From assembly GCA_947313855.1 (NCBI GenBank), contig CAMZNS010000017.1, positions 1 to 64,000 on the forward strand: a stretch of DNA of 64,000 nucleotides, given 5' to 3'. The notes below the pieces were generated by a model. It searched no databases. It was not told where the DNA came from and saw only the letters and a program-made list of their open reading frames with translations. Below, piece by piece: positions 17,610 to 25,439 of this stretch. This DNA comes from an uncultured Deferribacteraceae bacterium. Its GTDB lineage: Bacteria > Chrysiogenota > Deferribacteres > CAMZNJ01. Every line of letters starts with the position of its first letter. Position 1 is the stretch's first letter. The position numbers and the translations under genes were made by a program.

Positions 17610-18828
17610 GCTGCAACCCCCTGACAGTATCAATACGTAAAACCTTCCAGGCAGGATAAAGGGACGTCACCAAAACGATACCCATAATCGACAAGGGCAC
17701 CGTAATGTAAAGAGACGGAACAACAGCGCCGTACAGCAACGGATCGAAGTAAACGCCACCCAATGAAACAACAGGCAGCACGTTGGAGAAATCTATGCCA
17801 ACAATCTTGATGTAAACATTAATCGGTATCGCAATCGCTATGCCAACAACAATACCCACAGATGACACAAATAACGCCTCAAGGGACGTCATTATAAATA
17901 AGTAGTGGGGACGTGTGCCCAACGCACTCATAATTGCGTACTCGCGAATACGCTCATTTACCGAAATAATCATCAAATTGAGAATACCGATGGCAACCGC
18001 AAGACCGAAAATCACCACATATAAATAAACAAAACCGTCAAGAAGCTGAAACATCTGATTAAGGGAGGGATTCGACTCGTACCAACGCAAAATCTCATCC
18101 ACATTGCCAAGCTCACCATTCAAAGCCACAAGCTTATCGTAAAACGGCTCCAAAGCAACCGAAGGCATATTGAAAACAATCTCATGGGGGAGATCGTTTG
18201 TGCGAAATAGATCCTGAAACTCAATACGTGGCATGAAAACAGCAACGCGATCAGACTCCTCGTTCAAAGGACCAAAAATACCACGAACATGATAGATCTC
18301 ATTGGCAAAAGAACCATCATAAGCAGATCCGAGAAATACTAGTTCGCTACCAAGACTCAAATTGAGATACTGTGCAAGAACACGACCAACAACTATCCCC
18401 TTAGGATCATCATCCGAGATAAATTCACCCTGAAGAACGCTGTTGGGAACAACAGTTGTGCTGGACTCATCAGCGGGGTTCACCGCAACAATAGCAACAC
18501 CAGTGGAGAGGGTATCGGACGAACCAAGACCGGAAGCATAACTACGCACAGAATAAGAAATACCCTCAGACTCAGCAAGGGCTATGTAAGATTCATTAGC
18601 CAAAATAGGCTCATAAATACTGTTGGTATCGCTAAATAAGTTTGAACGTACGGCAATCTTACCGATAATATCGGTGAGGTCATCCTCAGTTTTGAAAATG
18701 AAACCACTAATCAAGGACTGGAATACTATAATCAAAGCCGTCGCAATAGCAACAGCCACAACCATAATACTACTCCGAGTAGGGTTACGCAAAACATTTC
18801 GTGCTGCAATAAATGGAACTTGTCTCAT
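17602..18828 (-). CDS. FtsX/LolC-type ABC permease
   Basis: Inner-membrane permease, 408 residues from the ATG at 18828. It has MRQVPFIAARNVLRNPTRS (cytoplasmic lead with the usual NxxRxxxRS), a first segment IMVVAVAIATALIIVFQSLI, a periplasmic MacB-like domain, and C-terminal segments LYVVIFGLAVAIGILNLMII, VSSVGIVVGIAIAIPINVY and LSIMGIVLVTSLYPAWKVLR. The motif NERIREYAIMSALG after the second segment is typical of LolC/E permeases. A TTG nine codons upstream is less likely. Downstream of the LolA-like gene (170-bp gap) and coupled to the second permease. Two different permeases with one ATPase match the LolCDE layout. Confidence 0.9.
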   Translation of the reverse strand: MRQVPFIAARNVLRNPTRSSIMVVAVAIATALIIVFQSLISGFIFKTEDDLTDIIGKIAVRSNLFSDTNSIYEPILANESYIALAESEGISYSVRSYASGLGSSDTLSTGVAIVAVNPADESSTTVVPNSVLQGEFISDDDPKGIVVGRVLAQYLNLSLGSELVFLGSAYDGSFANEIYHVRGIFGPLNEESDRVAVFMPRIEFQDLFRTNDLPHEIVFNMPSVALEPFYDKLVALNGELGNVDEILRWYESNPSLNQMFQLLDGFVYLYVVIFGLAVAIGILNLMIISVNERIREYAIMSALGTRPHYLFIMTSLEALFVSSVGIVVGIAIAIPINVYIKIVGIDFSNVLPVVSLGGVYFDPLLYGAVVPSLYITVPLSIMGIVLVTSLYPAWKVLRIDTVRGLQHG

Positions 18829-18998
18829 AATAACTATTATACTAACTAACAACAAGGGGCCATGTCAATACAAAATATAATAAAAATAGCTATCCATGGG
18901 AATATTTTACTAAGAATAATTTCGTGGCAACGAAGAACCATGCCAACGACGACACCAGTCACAGCAACGCCAGAAACAAGGAGCCAGCCCGCGAAACT

Positions 18999-19823
18999 CT
19001 AGCGTATGCGACGAATGTTAGTTAACGAGAAGAAGTTGCGAGCAATCGGAGTATCAAACACTAGCGAATCGTACTGAAAAACAGTGTACTGACCCTCCAC
19101 TAACTCATTGGTAGCAACAATACGAAGAGGGGTTAGCTTCCCATCAATCTCCTGCACATCAGAAAACTTCTTAACACGCACAATCTCACCGAGATCGTCG
19201 TAGTATTCTTCGGTCACAGGGAGTCCGGTCTTAGGCGATACATGAAGAACCACCTTATCCCAGATGATTGCAGAATCTTTGTCGGGGATGCACTGCAAGG
19301 TCTGTTCAACACGATCGTCCCGCGTCACCTCACAAACGTAGTCTTCAGTAAATGTGTTCGACTCAACAAGGTCGTTGTTGGTGATATCACTCCCCATCCA
19401 GCCGTCGTCCATGAGGGATGATGGCACTTTGATAATTCTGTCGGTTTTAGGGAGGTAGTTGTAAACAAGGTCATCAACCATTAGGGTTGCTGTGCCCCTA
19501 TCGATCCTAGGTTGGTCAACCATGACGATAAAATTGTCCGTACCTTCACTCCAAGTGCGTAGGGATAGGGTTCGGGTAAACCTAGAGTTATGAATGGTCA
19601 TCGTTGCCTTGCCTTTAGTGGTTTCGGAGCGAAATAAGTTGTCCACACCCTTCAATATCTCCAGTGCACGTGCATCGGTGGTTTTGCCCAACGAAACTGA
19701 CGGGGCAAAAGAGAACGTGAATAAGAGCAGGGCAACAGCAACGCTAAAAGCAATAACATGACGCATGCAACTAGACCCAAAGCGAGCCAAACCATAAACC
19801 TCAACACCAAAATATCCGAACAT
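18999..19823 (-). CDS. LolA-like outer-membrane lipoprotein-sorting protein
   Basis: Periplasmic protein of the LolA/LppX-like fold that probably carries lipid or lipoprotein between the ABC exporter and the outer membrane. A signal sequence (MRHVIAFSVAVALLLFTFSFAPSVSLG) is preceded by ~19 residues if the SD-supported ATG at 19823 (AGAGGG) is used. The mature part shows the family pattern: KGKATMTIHNSRFTRTLSLRTWSEG, VYNYLPKTDRIIKVPSSLMDDGWMGSDITNNDL, LPVTEEYYDDLGEIVRVKKFSDV, NFFSLTNIRRIR. The YLP...DRIIKVPS..M...WMGSD...DL block is highly characteristic of the subfamily found next to MacB-type permeases. First gene of the operon. Confidence 0.9.
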   Translation of the reverse strand: MFGYFGVEVYGLARFGSSCMRHVIAFSVAVALLLFTFSFAPSVSLGKTTDARALEILKGVDNLFRSETTKGKATMTIHNSRFTRTLSLRTWSEGTDNFIVMVDQPRIDRGTATLMVDDLVYNYLPKTDRIIKVPSSLMDDGWMGSDITNNDLVESNTFTEDYVCEVTRDDRVEQTLQCIPDKDSAIIWDKVVLHVSPKTGLPVTEEYYDDLGEIVRVKKFSDVQEIDGKLTPLRIVATNELVEGQYTVFQYDSLVFDTPIARNFFSLTNIRRIR

Positions 19824-19934
19824 AGACGAACCCTCTTCAATAAACTAAGACTATTTTATTACTACAACAATATTGAATCGTTAAGAAAACCCCTCTGACC
19901 AGTGCAACAAAAGACCATAATATTAACAATACCG

Positions 19935-19963
19935 ATTATAATTGTTCCCCTAACTTATGTCAA
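19935..19963 (-). promoter_or_regulatory. Perfect-consensus promoter of the LolA-like/Lol/kdsA operon
   Basis: Minus-strand TTGACA, 17-bp spacer, TATAAT, ~110 bp upstream of the LolA-like gene. Every consensus base matches, which implies strong constitutive transcription of the envelope operon. Confidence 0.88.
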
Positions 19964-20322
19964 GGGGGTATTGTAGATTACGGGCACCGCAAGCATACAG
20001 CAAGCTAAAAATTTAGTAACTTATCGTTAAATCACTCGGCAACCTATTTCGGCAACCCATTCACTAGCTCGCCGGTAGCTCACAGTCGGCTCATCACCAA
20101 TTAACACAATACCGCATAATTTGCACTTAGTCAACAATAATAAATATTCCCTGAATACTTTTTTAATATTTATTGTTTAGTACCACCTTTTACCGCGAAA
20201 TGATACCATCGACTTAGGGCTTAGTTGCTACACCCCGCACATTAATTCCTTATTTTTATGTTTACATGGCATATTTTTTGCTCAACAAACTCCATGACGC
20301 TCCATGACGCTCCTCTACGCTA
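19964..20322. other. Intergenic DNA between divergent promoters
   Basis: A/T-rich, no gene seen. It holds a 10-bp tandem repeat (TCCATGACGC, three copies, the last imperfect, 20291-20320) just before the cytochrome promoter. Nothing else was recognised. Confidence 0.6.
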
Positions 20323-20351
20323 TTGAATATATTTCAAAAACCTGATATTAT
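20323..20351 (+). promoter_or_regulatory. Promoter of the cytochrome gene
   Basis: TTGAAT, 17-bp spacer, TATTAT. The predicted transcript would begin near 20358, so the 18-bp repeats at 20359-20412 would lie wholly within its 5' leader. Confidence 0.6.
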
Positions 20352-20358
20352 TTTTATT

Positions 20359-20412
20359 GAGCAACTGTCTCGGCTTGAGCAACTGTCTCGGCTTGAGCAA
20401 CTGCCTCGGCGT
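20359..20412. repeat. 18-bp tandem repeat in the cytochrome 5' leader
   Basis: Three copies of GAGCAACTGTCTCGGCTT; the third has C for T at one site and a divergent end. No reading frame; it lies between promoter and start codon. Confidence 0.9.
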
Positions 20413-20444
20413 TTAAACAATTATCTCAGTTTGGTGCACAAATT

Positions 20445-21278
20445 ATGAAAAAATACGCTATCTTCCTTATTATTGTTCTTGCGACGATGGCAATGGGTAT
20501 TGCCGCTCAAACGAGTATCCCCGACTCCCTTCGCAAGTACTACCCACCATACTCCCACAACTACGAGTTTTACAACAACATGCGTAATCAGGAGATCGCT
20601 TTGATGTCCCTCAAGGATGGTATCGATCGAGGCGATTGGGCGACAATCGAAAAGTGGTCATTGTCACTCAGCTTTCTCAACCAAAGAGCCAACGCCATGG
20701 TTCCTGAGTGGAAGGACTACGAACGCGATCGCACCTACGTGGAGCTACTGAAGATTATCAACAGCAACGACTCCGCAAACAGGGATATCGGTCAGGTATC
20801 CACCCTCTACAATGCCGTCGTTGTTTCGTGCGATTCCTGCCACACCGTCAATCTTGCCAACACAAAACGTGTGTTCTACTCCAACTTCGTCGACAAAAAC
20901 ACAACCATTTTGAGCAACTACAACAAGCAGGTCTACACATACAAGTCGTACATGGACTTCGTAAACAGCAACCTCAAGGGGATGGTTGTAGCATCCCTGA
21001 GCAATAACTGGCGTAGCTCTGCACAGAAGTTTAACGCATTCTTCTCCTCTTATGAGCAGCTTGAGGAAACTTGTGCTTCATGCCACAGTGATCAGGCGAG
21101 TATCGACCGGTTTTTCGGTAAAAGTTACCTACGCCAAAAAGCACGTATCCAGCTCGATATTTCCAAGCGTTTGTCGGACAACCTGTCATACGATGTTCGT
21201 AGTTTTGAGGACAACTATTGTCAGAGCTGTCACAACACGCATAGGTGGACGGATCCCGCCCTTTTCGACAGAAAATAG
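20445..21278 (+). CDS. Periplasmic tri-haem c-type cytochrome
   Basis: Electron-transfer protein exported by Sec (signal MKKYAIFLIIVLATMAMGIAAQ). Three haem-binding CXXCH motifs are seen: CDSCH near 129, CASCH near 210 and CQSCH near 259. Each follows ~75 residues of helical, Tyr/Ser/Asn-rich sequence, and the first two end similar segments (LLKIINSND..., FNAFFSSYEQLEE...), hinting at duplicated cytochrome-c'-like helical units. The 277-residue length and motif spacing match no named family that I recognise. It stands alone behind its own promoter. Partners are not visible, but menaquinone synthesis at 6.6 kb fits a respiratory chain. Confidence 0.88.
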   Translation: MKKYAIFLIIVLATMAMGIAAQTSIPDSLRKYYPPYSHNYEFYNNMRNQEIALMSLKDGIDRGDWATIEKWSLSLSFLNQRANAMVPEWKDYERDRTYVELLKIINSNDSANRDIGQVSTLYNAVVVSCDSCHTVNLANTKRVFYSNFVDKNTTILSNYNKQVYTYKSYMDFVNSNLKGMVVASLSNNWRSSAQKFNAFFSSYEQLEETCASCHSDQASIDRFFGKSYLRQKARIQLDISKRLSDNLSYDVRSFEDNYCQSCHNTHRWTDPALFDRK

Positions 21279-21385
21279 CCGCTTTTTTCAAAAAAAATAG
21301 AATTTTTTATTGATATTGCATACCTCTAAGTATATAGTACTATTTGTACTGGGTGTACTATACATATTTGAGCAACGAGGTGTGT

Positions 21386-22765
21386 GTGTCTTTCAAGACA
21401 TTATCTGACTGCTCTTTACGGGTTCCTTCTGCATATTGCTCTGCATACTATTCTGCATACTATTCTGCATTGCTATTGCGATTGATATTTCGATTGATAT
21501 TGCTATTGCCGTTCCTGTTTTTAGCAGCACTAACTTTAACCTCCAATACCTCCTTTGCCGACACGGACATTAGCCCTAATAGCAGACGTGTTGCGAATCT
21601 GAAGGAGATACGTGGAAAAGATATTGTTGATCAGTCCGACGTGGCTGTTCATCAACTTTCACAAAGTGCTTTAAATAGCACACCTATTATTGTGCCCAAA
21701 CTGACTATGCCCAAACGCAACAATATCACCGATTCACAATCCCCAACAGCACACAACTGGCAACCACCCAAACTTCCAAACACCCTTGACGCACGCGAAC
21801 TTGCCACCTATGGTGCACAATTCGACAATACCACCGACTCACAACTTGTGCTCGCGTACCTGCATATCGAACAGGGACACTACAACACTGCACTCAAAAT
21901 CCTGAAAGAGGCATCTGTGCTGGAACCCTACGACAGTCGTATTCAGTTTTTGTCTGGCATAGCCTACCTCTTGTCTGGCTCCTACTACTCGGCAATCACT
22001 AGCCTCAACCGCTCACTGAAACTCCAAGAAGAGGCTCTAACCCAACCGAACACTGCCAACACTGCCAACACTGCCAACACCCTCTTTGACGCCCCCATCG
22101 CCCCGTGCACTTACTACGGACTTGCCATGGCTCAAACCCTTGCCGGCAGACACTCCCAAGCCTACAATACCACCACAGGGCTAATCAACTCATACAAAAC
22201 AGCAACCACAACAGCAACCACAACAGCAACCGCCAACCTGCCACTACTCACACCCCAAAAAACAGGGATGACATGCTTTTACAACCTGCAAAAACAGGTA
22301 CTTAACCTAATCCCCAACGGCGGTCTGTCGGATGCCTCCCTTCGCAAGGTGCACCCCCTAGACACCAACATGCAACTCGCCATACTCTACTACCTGCGTG
22401 CAGTCATACTTAGCAACGCAAAATACTTTAACGACGCGGTGGAGGACGACAAACAAGCCATCAAACTTGTGCCCAACGAAGTTGCATTCCAAAACCACCT
22501 CGCATACAACTACATGGAAGCGAAAGAGTTCCGAAAAGCGGTGGAGCAACAGTTATCCATCATCGCTACCTTCGGCGGCTCAGCATACTCCTACAACGCC
22601 CTATCCCTAGCGTACACACTCTACGGAGCTCTGGAAAGTGACAACCACCTGTTTTACCAACAAAAAGCCAAGGAAGCCTCCTACAACGCCTGCTACTTCT
22701 ACCAAGACTGCACGATGTACAACTCCATTAACAACGGCGACGTCTTTGTGGAACAATTATATTGA
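21386..22765 (+). CDS. Exported tetratricopeptide-repeat protein
   Basis: TPR scaffold protein of the periplasm or membrane. The hydrophobic signal segment (LLLRLIFRLILLLPFLFLAAL) is preceded by SAYYSAYYSA, a 12-bp tandem repeat (about 21437-21475). TPR units include ATYGAQFDNTTDSQLVLAYLHIEQGHYNTALKILKEA, IQFLSGIAYLLSGSYYSAITSLNRSLKL, and near the end YLRAVILSNAKYFNDAVEDDKQAIKLVPNE with a following unit. Repeat-coded inserts (NTANTANTANT near 230, TATTTATTTAT near 275) separate the units. The start is uncertain: GTG at 21386 is near an AGGTG, and a TTG at 21344 would also work. Last gene before the dut promoter. Function not known. Confidence 0.75.
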   Translation: MSFKTLSDCSLRVPSAYCSAYYSAYYSALLLRLIFRLILLLPFLFLAALTLTSNTSFADTDISPNSRRVANLKEIRGKDIVDQSDVAVHQLSQSALNSTPIIVPKLTMPKRNNITDSQSPTAHNWQPPKLPNTLDARELATYGAQFDNTTDSQLVLAYLHIEQGHYNTALKILKEASVLEPYDSRIQFLSGIAYLLSGSYYSAITSLNRSLKLQEEALTQPNTANTANTANTLFDAPIAPCTYYGLAMAQTLAGRHSQAYNTTTGLINSYKTATTTATTTATANLPLLTPQKTGMTCFYNLQKQVLNLIPNGGLSDASLRKVHPLDTNMQLAILYYLRAVILSNAKYFNDAVEDDKQAIKLVPNEVAFQNHLAYNYMEAKEFRKAVEQQLSIIATFGGSAYSYNALSLAYTLYGALESDNHLFYQQKAKEASYNACYFYQDCTMYNSINNGDVFVEQLY

Positions 22766-22790
22766 AAAAAAGACGCCTTGCCTGTATTAT
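22762..22790 (+). promoter_or_regulatory. Promoter of the dut-trmI-surE operon
   Basis: TTGAAA, 17-bp spacer, TATTAT, overlapping the stop codon of the TPR gene. Predicted leader of ~40 nt to dut. Confidence 0.65.
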
Positions 22791-22835
22791 AAAATGAACA
22801 CGTAACGAACCAATACGAAACATGTGAGAACAACA

Positions 22836-23699
22836 ATGAACCTTACCACCAACGAAACCATGAACAAATACACAACCCAACACCTCTACCAACAACCCAT
22901 CTCGCTAGACGACAAATACAACATGGAAGACCTCGCCAACCTACTACACAACACATTCGCAAGACCATCATCATCGGCAACAACGGAAAATAACGACAAC
23001 AACAGACATAGCCATCTGAACAATGACCATCTCAGCGGTAACGGTAACGGTAACGGTCATGATGGCAACGGCGAACTCCGTACTGTAAACGTTGACCATG
23101 CCCGCAGTATCCTCAACCACCTCTTGGCATCATTGGAGTCCCACAGCACACACGGCACATACGACTCACACGACTCACACGGCGGCTTCCAACACCCTCA
23201 CCCCACTGCCCCAACAGCCAAGACTACCGCTAACACCAACACTACCCACACCGCTGACGAACAGGTCACCATTCGCGTACACCGTGCCCCCAACGCCAAG
23301 CTCCCCACTTACGGGAGCACAGAGGCTGCTGGTGCCGATATTTCCGCACTAAACGGTGGCGTCATCAACCCCGGTCAACGTGTTCTCATCGCCACAGGGC
23401 TACGTATGGAGATACCACAAGGGTACGAAATACAGATACGACCCCGTAGCGGTCTTGCCCTCAAAAAAGGTATCACCATGCTCAACACCCCCGGAACCAT
23501 CGATAGCGACTACAGGGGCGAAATCGGACTCATCGCCATCAACCACTCCCAAGAAGTTTTCCGCTACGAAAAAGGTGACCGACTTGCACAGGCCATCGTT
23601 GCTCCCGTCTTGCGAGCAACGTTTGCGGATTCCACAGTCCAACCCCTTACTGCATCAGAGCGTGGTAGCGGAGGGTTCGGCTCCACAGGGATTGGCTGA
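22836..23699 (+). CDS. dut: dUTPase with a ~140-residue N-terminal extension
   Basis: Hydrolyses dUTP to dUMP, protecting DNA from uracil and feeding dTMP synthesis. The C-terminal ~145 residues carry all five motifs: AAGADI, RPRSGLALK, NTPGTIDSDYRGEIG, RLAQAIV and the glycine-rich tail GSGGFGSTG. Family length is ~150, so about half of this protein is extra. The extension has two predicted helices (LDDKYNMEDLANLLHNTFARP, VDHARSILNHLLASLES) separated by Asn/Gly/His/Thr repeats (GNGNGNG, YDSHDSHGG, NTNTTHT) from 6- and 9-bp tandem repeats. The ATG at 22836 was chosen over a GTG 12 bp upstream. The extension's role is unknown. Confidence 0.93.
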   Translation: MNLTTNETMNKYTTQHLYQQPISLDDKYNMEDLANLLHNTFARPSSSATTENNDNNRHSHLNNDHLSGNGNGNGHDGNGELRTVNVDHARSILNHLLASLESHSTHGTYDSHDSHGGFQHPHPTAPTAKTTANTNTTHTADEQVTIRVHRAPNAKLPTYGSTEAAGADISALNGGVINPGQRVLIATGLRMEIPQGYEIQIRPRSGLALKKGITMLNTPGTIDSDYRGEIGLIAINHSQEVFRYEKGDRLAQAIVAPVLRATFADSTVQPLTASERGSGGFGSTGIG

Positions 23700-23760
23700 G
23701 CACCTAGTCGTAACGCACAAGCCCCACCTAACACAATTTATAGCAAACCGAGGCACACGA

Positions 23761-24561
23761 ATGACATTTCAATACGGACACACCATTGTACTTGTAAATG
23801 AAAAGGGGCACAAACACCTCGTACCACTCAAAGAGGACGGCGTATTCCATACTCAGTACGGAACCATCACCCACGAAAGTATCTGCAGCTCCGGCGACGG
23901 TGCTCGCGTACTCACCTCCAAAAAACACCCCTACTTCGCATTCTCCCTCACCTACTCCGACTTCGTAATGAATATCAAACGTAACGCACAAATCATCTAC
24001 CCCAAAGACTCCTCCGTTATGATGACTTGGGGAGATATTTTCACCGGGGCAAAAGTCTTGGAAGCAGGTATCGGACAGGGTGCGTTATCCATCAAAATAC
24101 TGCAATCCATCGGTGGCGACGGACTACTCGTCAGCTACGAAAAACGTGAGGACTTTGCACTACAATCACAAAAATTTATTCGCCAATACCTCGTCGAAAG
24201 CTCCAAAATACCACTCCCACTAGACAAAATGCACCGTGTGGAAGTACGTGATATCTACGACGGAATTGAAGAAACTTTCGAACGAATCATGCTTGACCTA
24301 CCCGAACCGTGGCAGGTTATCCCACACATGCACAACTCCCTGGAAGACGGCGGCATTGTTGTGTCATACCTACCATCCATCATACAAGTATCCAAATACG
24401 TGGACGCATTGGAAGCATCAGGAATATTTCGAGAAATCGAAACCTTCGAACTAATACTCAGACCATGGAAAGTTTCAGGACGTGCGGTACGACCCGAAAT
24501 GTGGACATACAATCACTCCGCCTTCATCATCAAAGCTCGCAAAGTTGCTAAGGAACAATAA
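23761..24561 (+). CDS. trmI: tRNA (adenine-58-N1)-methyltransferase TrmI
   Basis: SAM-dependent enzyme making m1A58 in the T-loop of tRNA. The ATG at 23761 (GAGG 8 nt upstream) gives 266 residues, the TrmI length; the longer frame would overlap dut. The N-terminal beta domain (FQYGHTIVLVNEKGHKHLVPLKEDGVFHTQYGTITHESI) is followed by MTWGDIFTGAKVLEAGIGQGALSIKIL (SAM motif EAGIGQGAL), VSYEKREDFA, FERIMLDLPEPWQVIPHM (catalytic DLPEPW) and GGIVVSYLPSIIQV. RPWKVSGRAVRPEMWTYNHSAFIIKA is the characteristic TrmI tail. Second gene of the operon. Confidence 0.95.
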   Translation: MTFQYGHTIVLVNEKGHKHLVPLKEDGVFHTQYGTITHESICSSGDGARVLTSKKHPYFAFSLTYSDFVMNIKRNAQIIYPKDSSVMMTWGDIFTGAKVLEAGIGQGALSIKILQSIGGDGLLVSYEKREDFALQSQKFIRQYLVESSKIPLPLDKMHRVEVRDIYDGIEETFERIMLDLPEPWQVIPHMHNSLEDGGIVVSYLPSIIQVSKYVDALEASGIFREIETFELILRPWKVSGRAVRPEMWTYNHSAFIIKARKVAKEQ

Positions 24562-24563
24562 TC

Positions 24564-25421
24564 ATGAACATACTACTCACAAACGACGACGGCTACGACG
24601 CACCCGGACTAAGAGCCATGCTCCATGAAGTCAACAAACACAACGGTATGGAAGCAATCTACGTCGCACCACACAAACACATGAGTGCCAAAAGCCACAG
24701 CGTTACCATATTCGAACCCATAAAACACTACGACCACCATGACGCAAACGGTAACCTCGAAGGCGTATCAGTCGATGGCACACCTGTGGACTGCGTAAAC
24801 ATCGCACTAGATCGTATCGTAACCAACAAACCGAACATACTAATCTCAGGAATCAACGATGGGGGGAACTTCTCCACCATCTCACTGCTGTCAGGAACAT
24901 ACGCCGCTGCTGAAGCTGGTGCAAAAGCTGGCATACCATCCATCGCCGTATCACTGCTCACAGGGTTCGGAATCAAAGCCACTGGCGACGACAATATCCC
25001 TGACGGAATCGATCCCAATATCCTAGCTAGCATCGACTCCAACAACAGAAACTTCAGTGTTGCCGCCAACTTCGTCATGTTCTTCATCACAGAGATTATG
25101 CCGCAACTCAACATCACAGGAGTTCCCTTCTTCAACATCAACGTGCCACCACTCAAAAAAGAACACATCAAAGGTTGGAAATTTACTAGCTTTAGCAAAA
25201 ACAACTACTCAGCAAACTACGAAGTAAACTTATCCCCACAAGGTGAAAAATACTACTGGTACGACTCACGAACCATTCACAACGACATGGCTGACATGAG
25301 ACCCAATACCGACGACCTAGAACTATTTCGCGGCTACATCACCGTCTCACCTTCGAAAATCGACTTCACCGACCATGAAACACTAAACAAACTACTCAAA
25401 CAAGATTTCAAGAAATACTAA
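24564..25421 (+). CDS. surE: 5'/3'-nucleotidase SurE
   Basis: Metal-dependent nucleotidase acting on 5'- and 3'-nucleoside monophosphates, linked to stationary-phase survival. The metal site NDDGYDAPG is at residues 7-15, HSVT near 46 is a further conserved block, and VDGTPVDCV (near 70-78) and LISGINDGGN (near 93-102) follow. The 285-residue length is slightly above the ~250 usual, with an insert around 140-155. It starts 2 bp after trmI, with AAGGAA 9 nt before the ATG. Confidence 0.95.
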   Translation: MNILLTNDDGYDAPGLRAMLHEVNKHNGMEAIYVAPHKHMSAKSHSVTIFEPIKHYDHHDANGNLEGVSVDGTPVDCVNIALDRIVTNKPNILISGINDGGNFSTISLLSGTYAAAEAGAKAGIPSIAVSLLTGFGIKATGDDNIPDGIDPNILASIDSNNRNFSVAANFVMFFITEIMPQLNITGVPFFNINVPPLKKEHIKGWKFTSFSKNNYSANYEVNLSPQGEKYYWYDSRTIHNDMADMRPNTDDLELFRGYITVSPSKIDFTDHETLNKLLKQDFKKY

Positions 25422-25439
25422 CAACAGGAGGCTACTTGC

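Noticed and set aside
23356-23760. Extended N-terminus of TrmI overlapping dut
   Set aside because: Out of frame with the conserved dUTPase coding; TrmI homology begins at the ATG at 23761.
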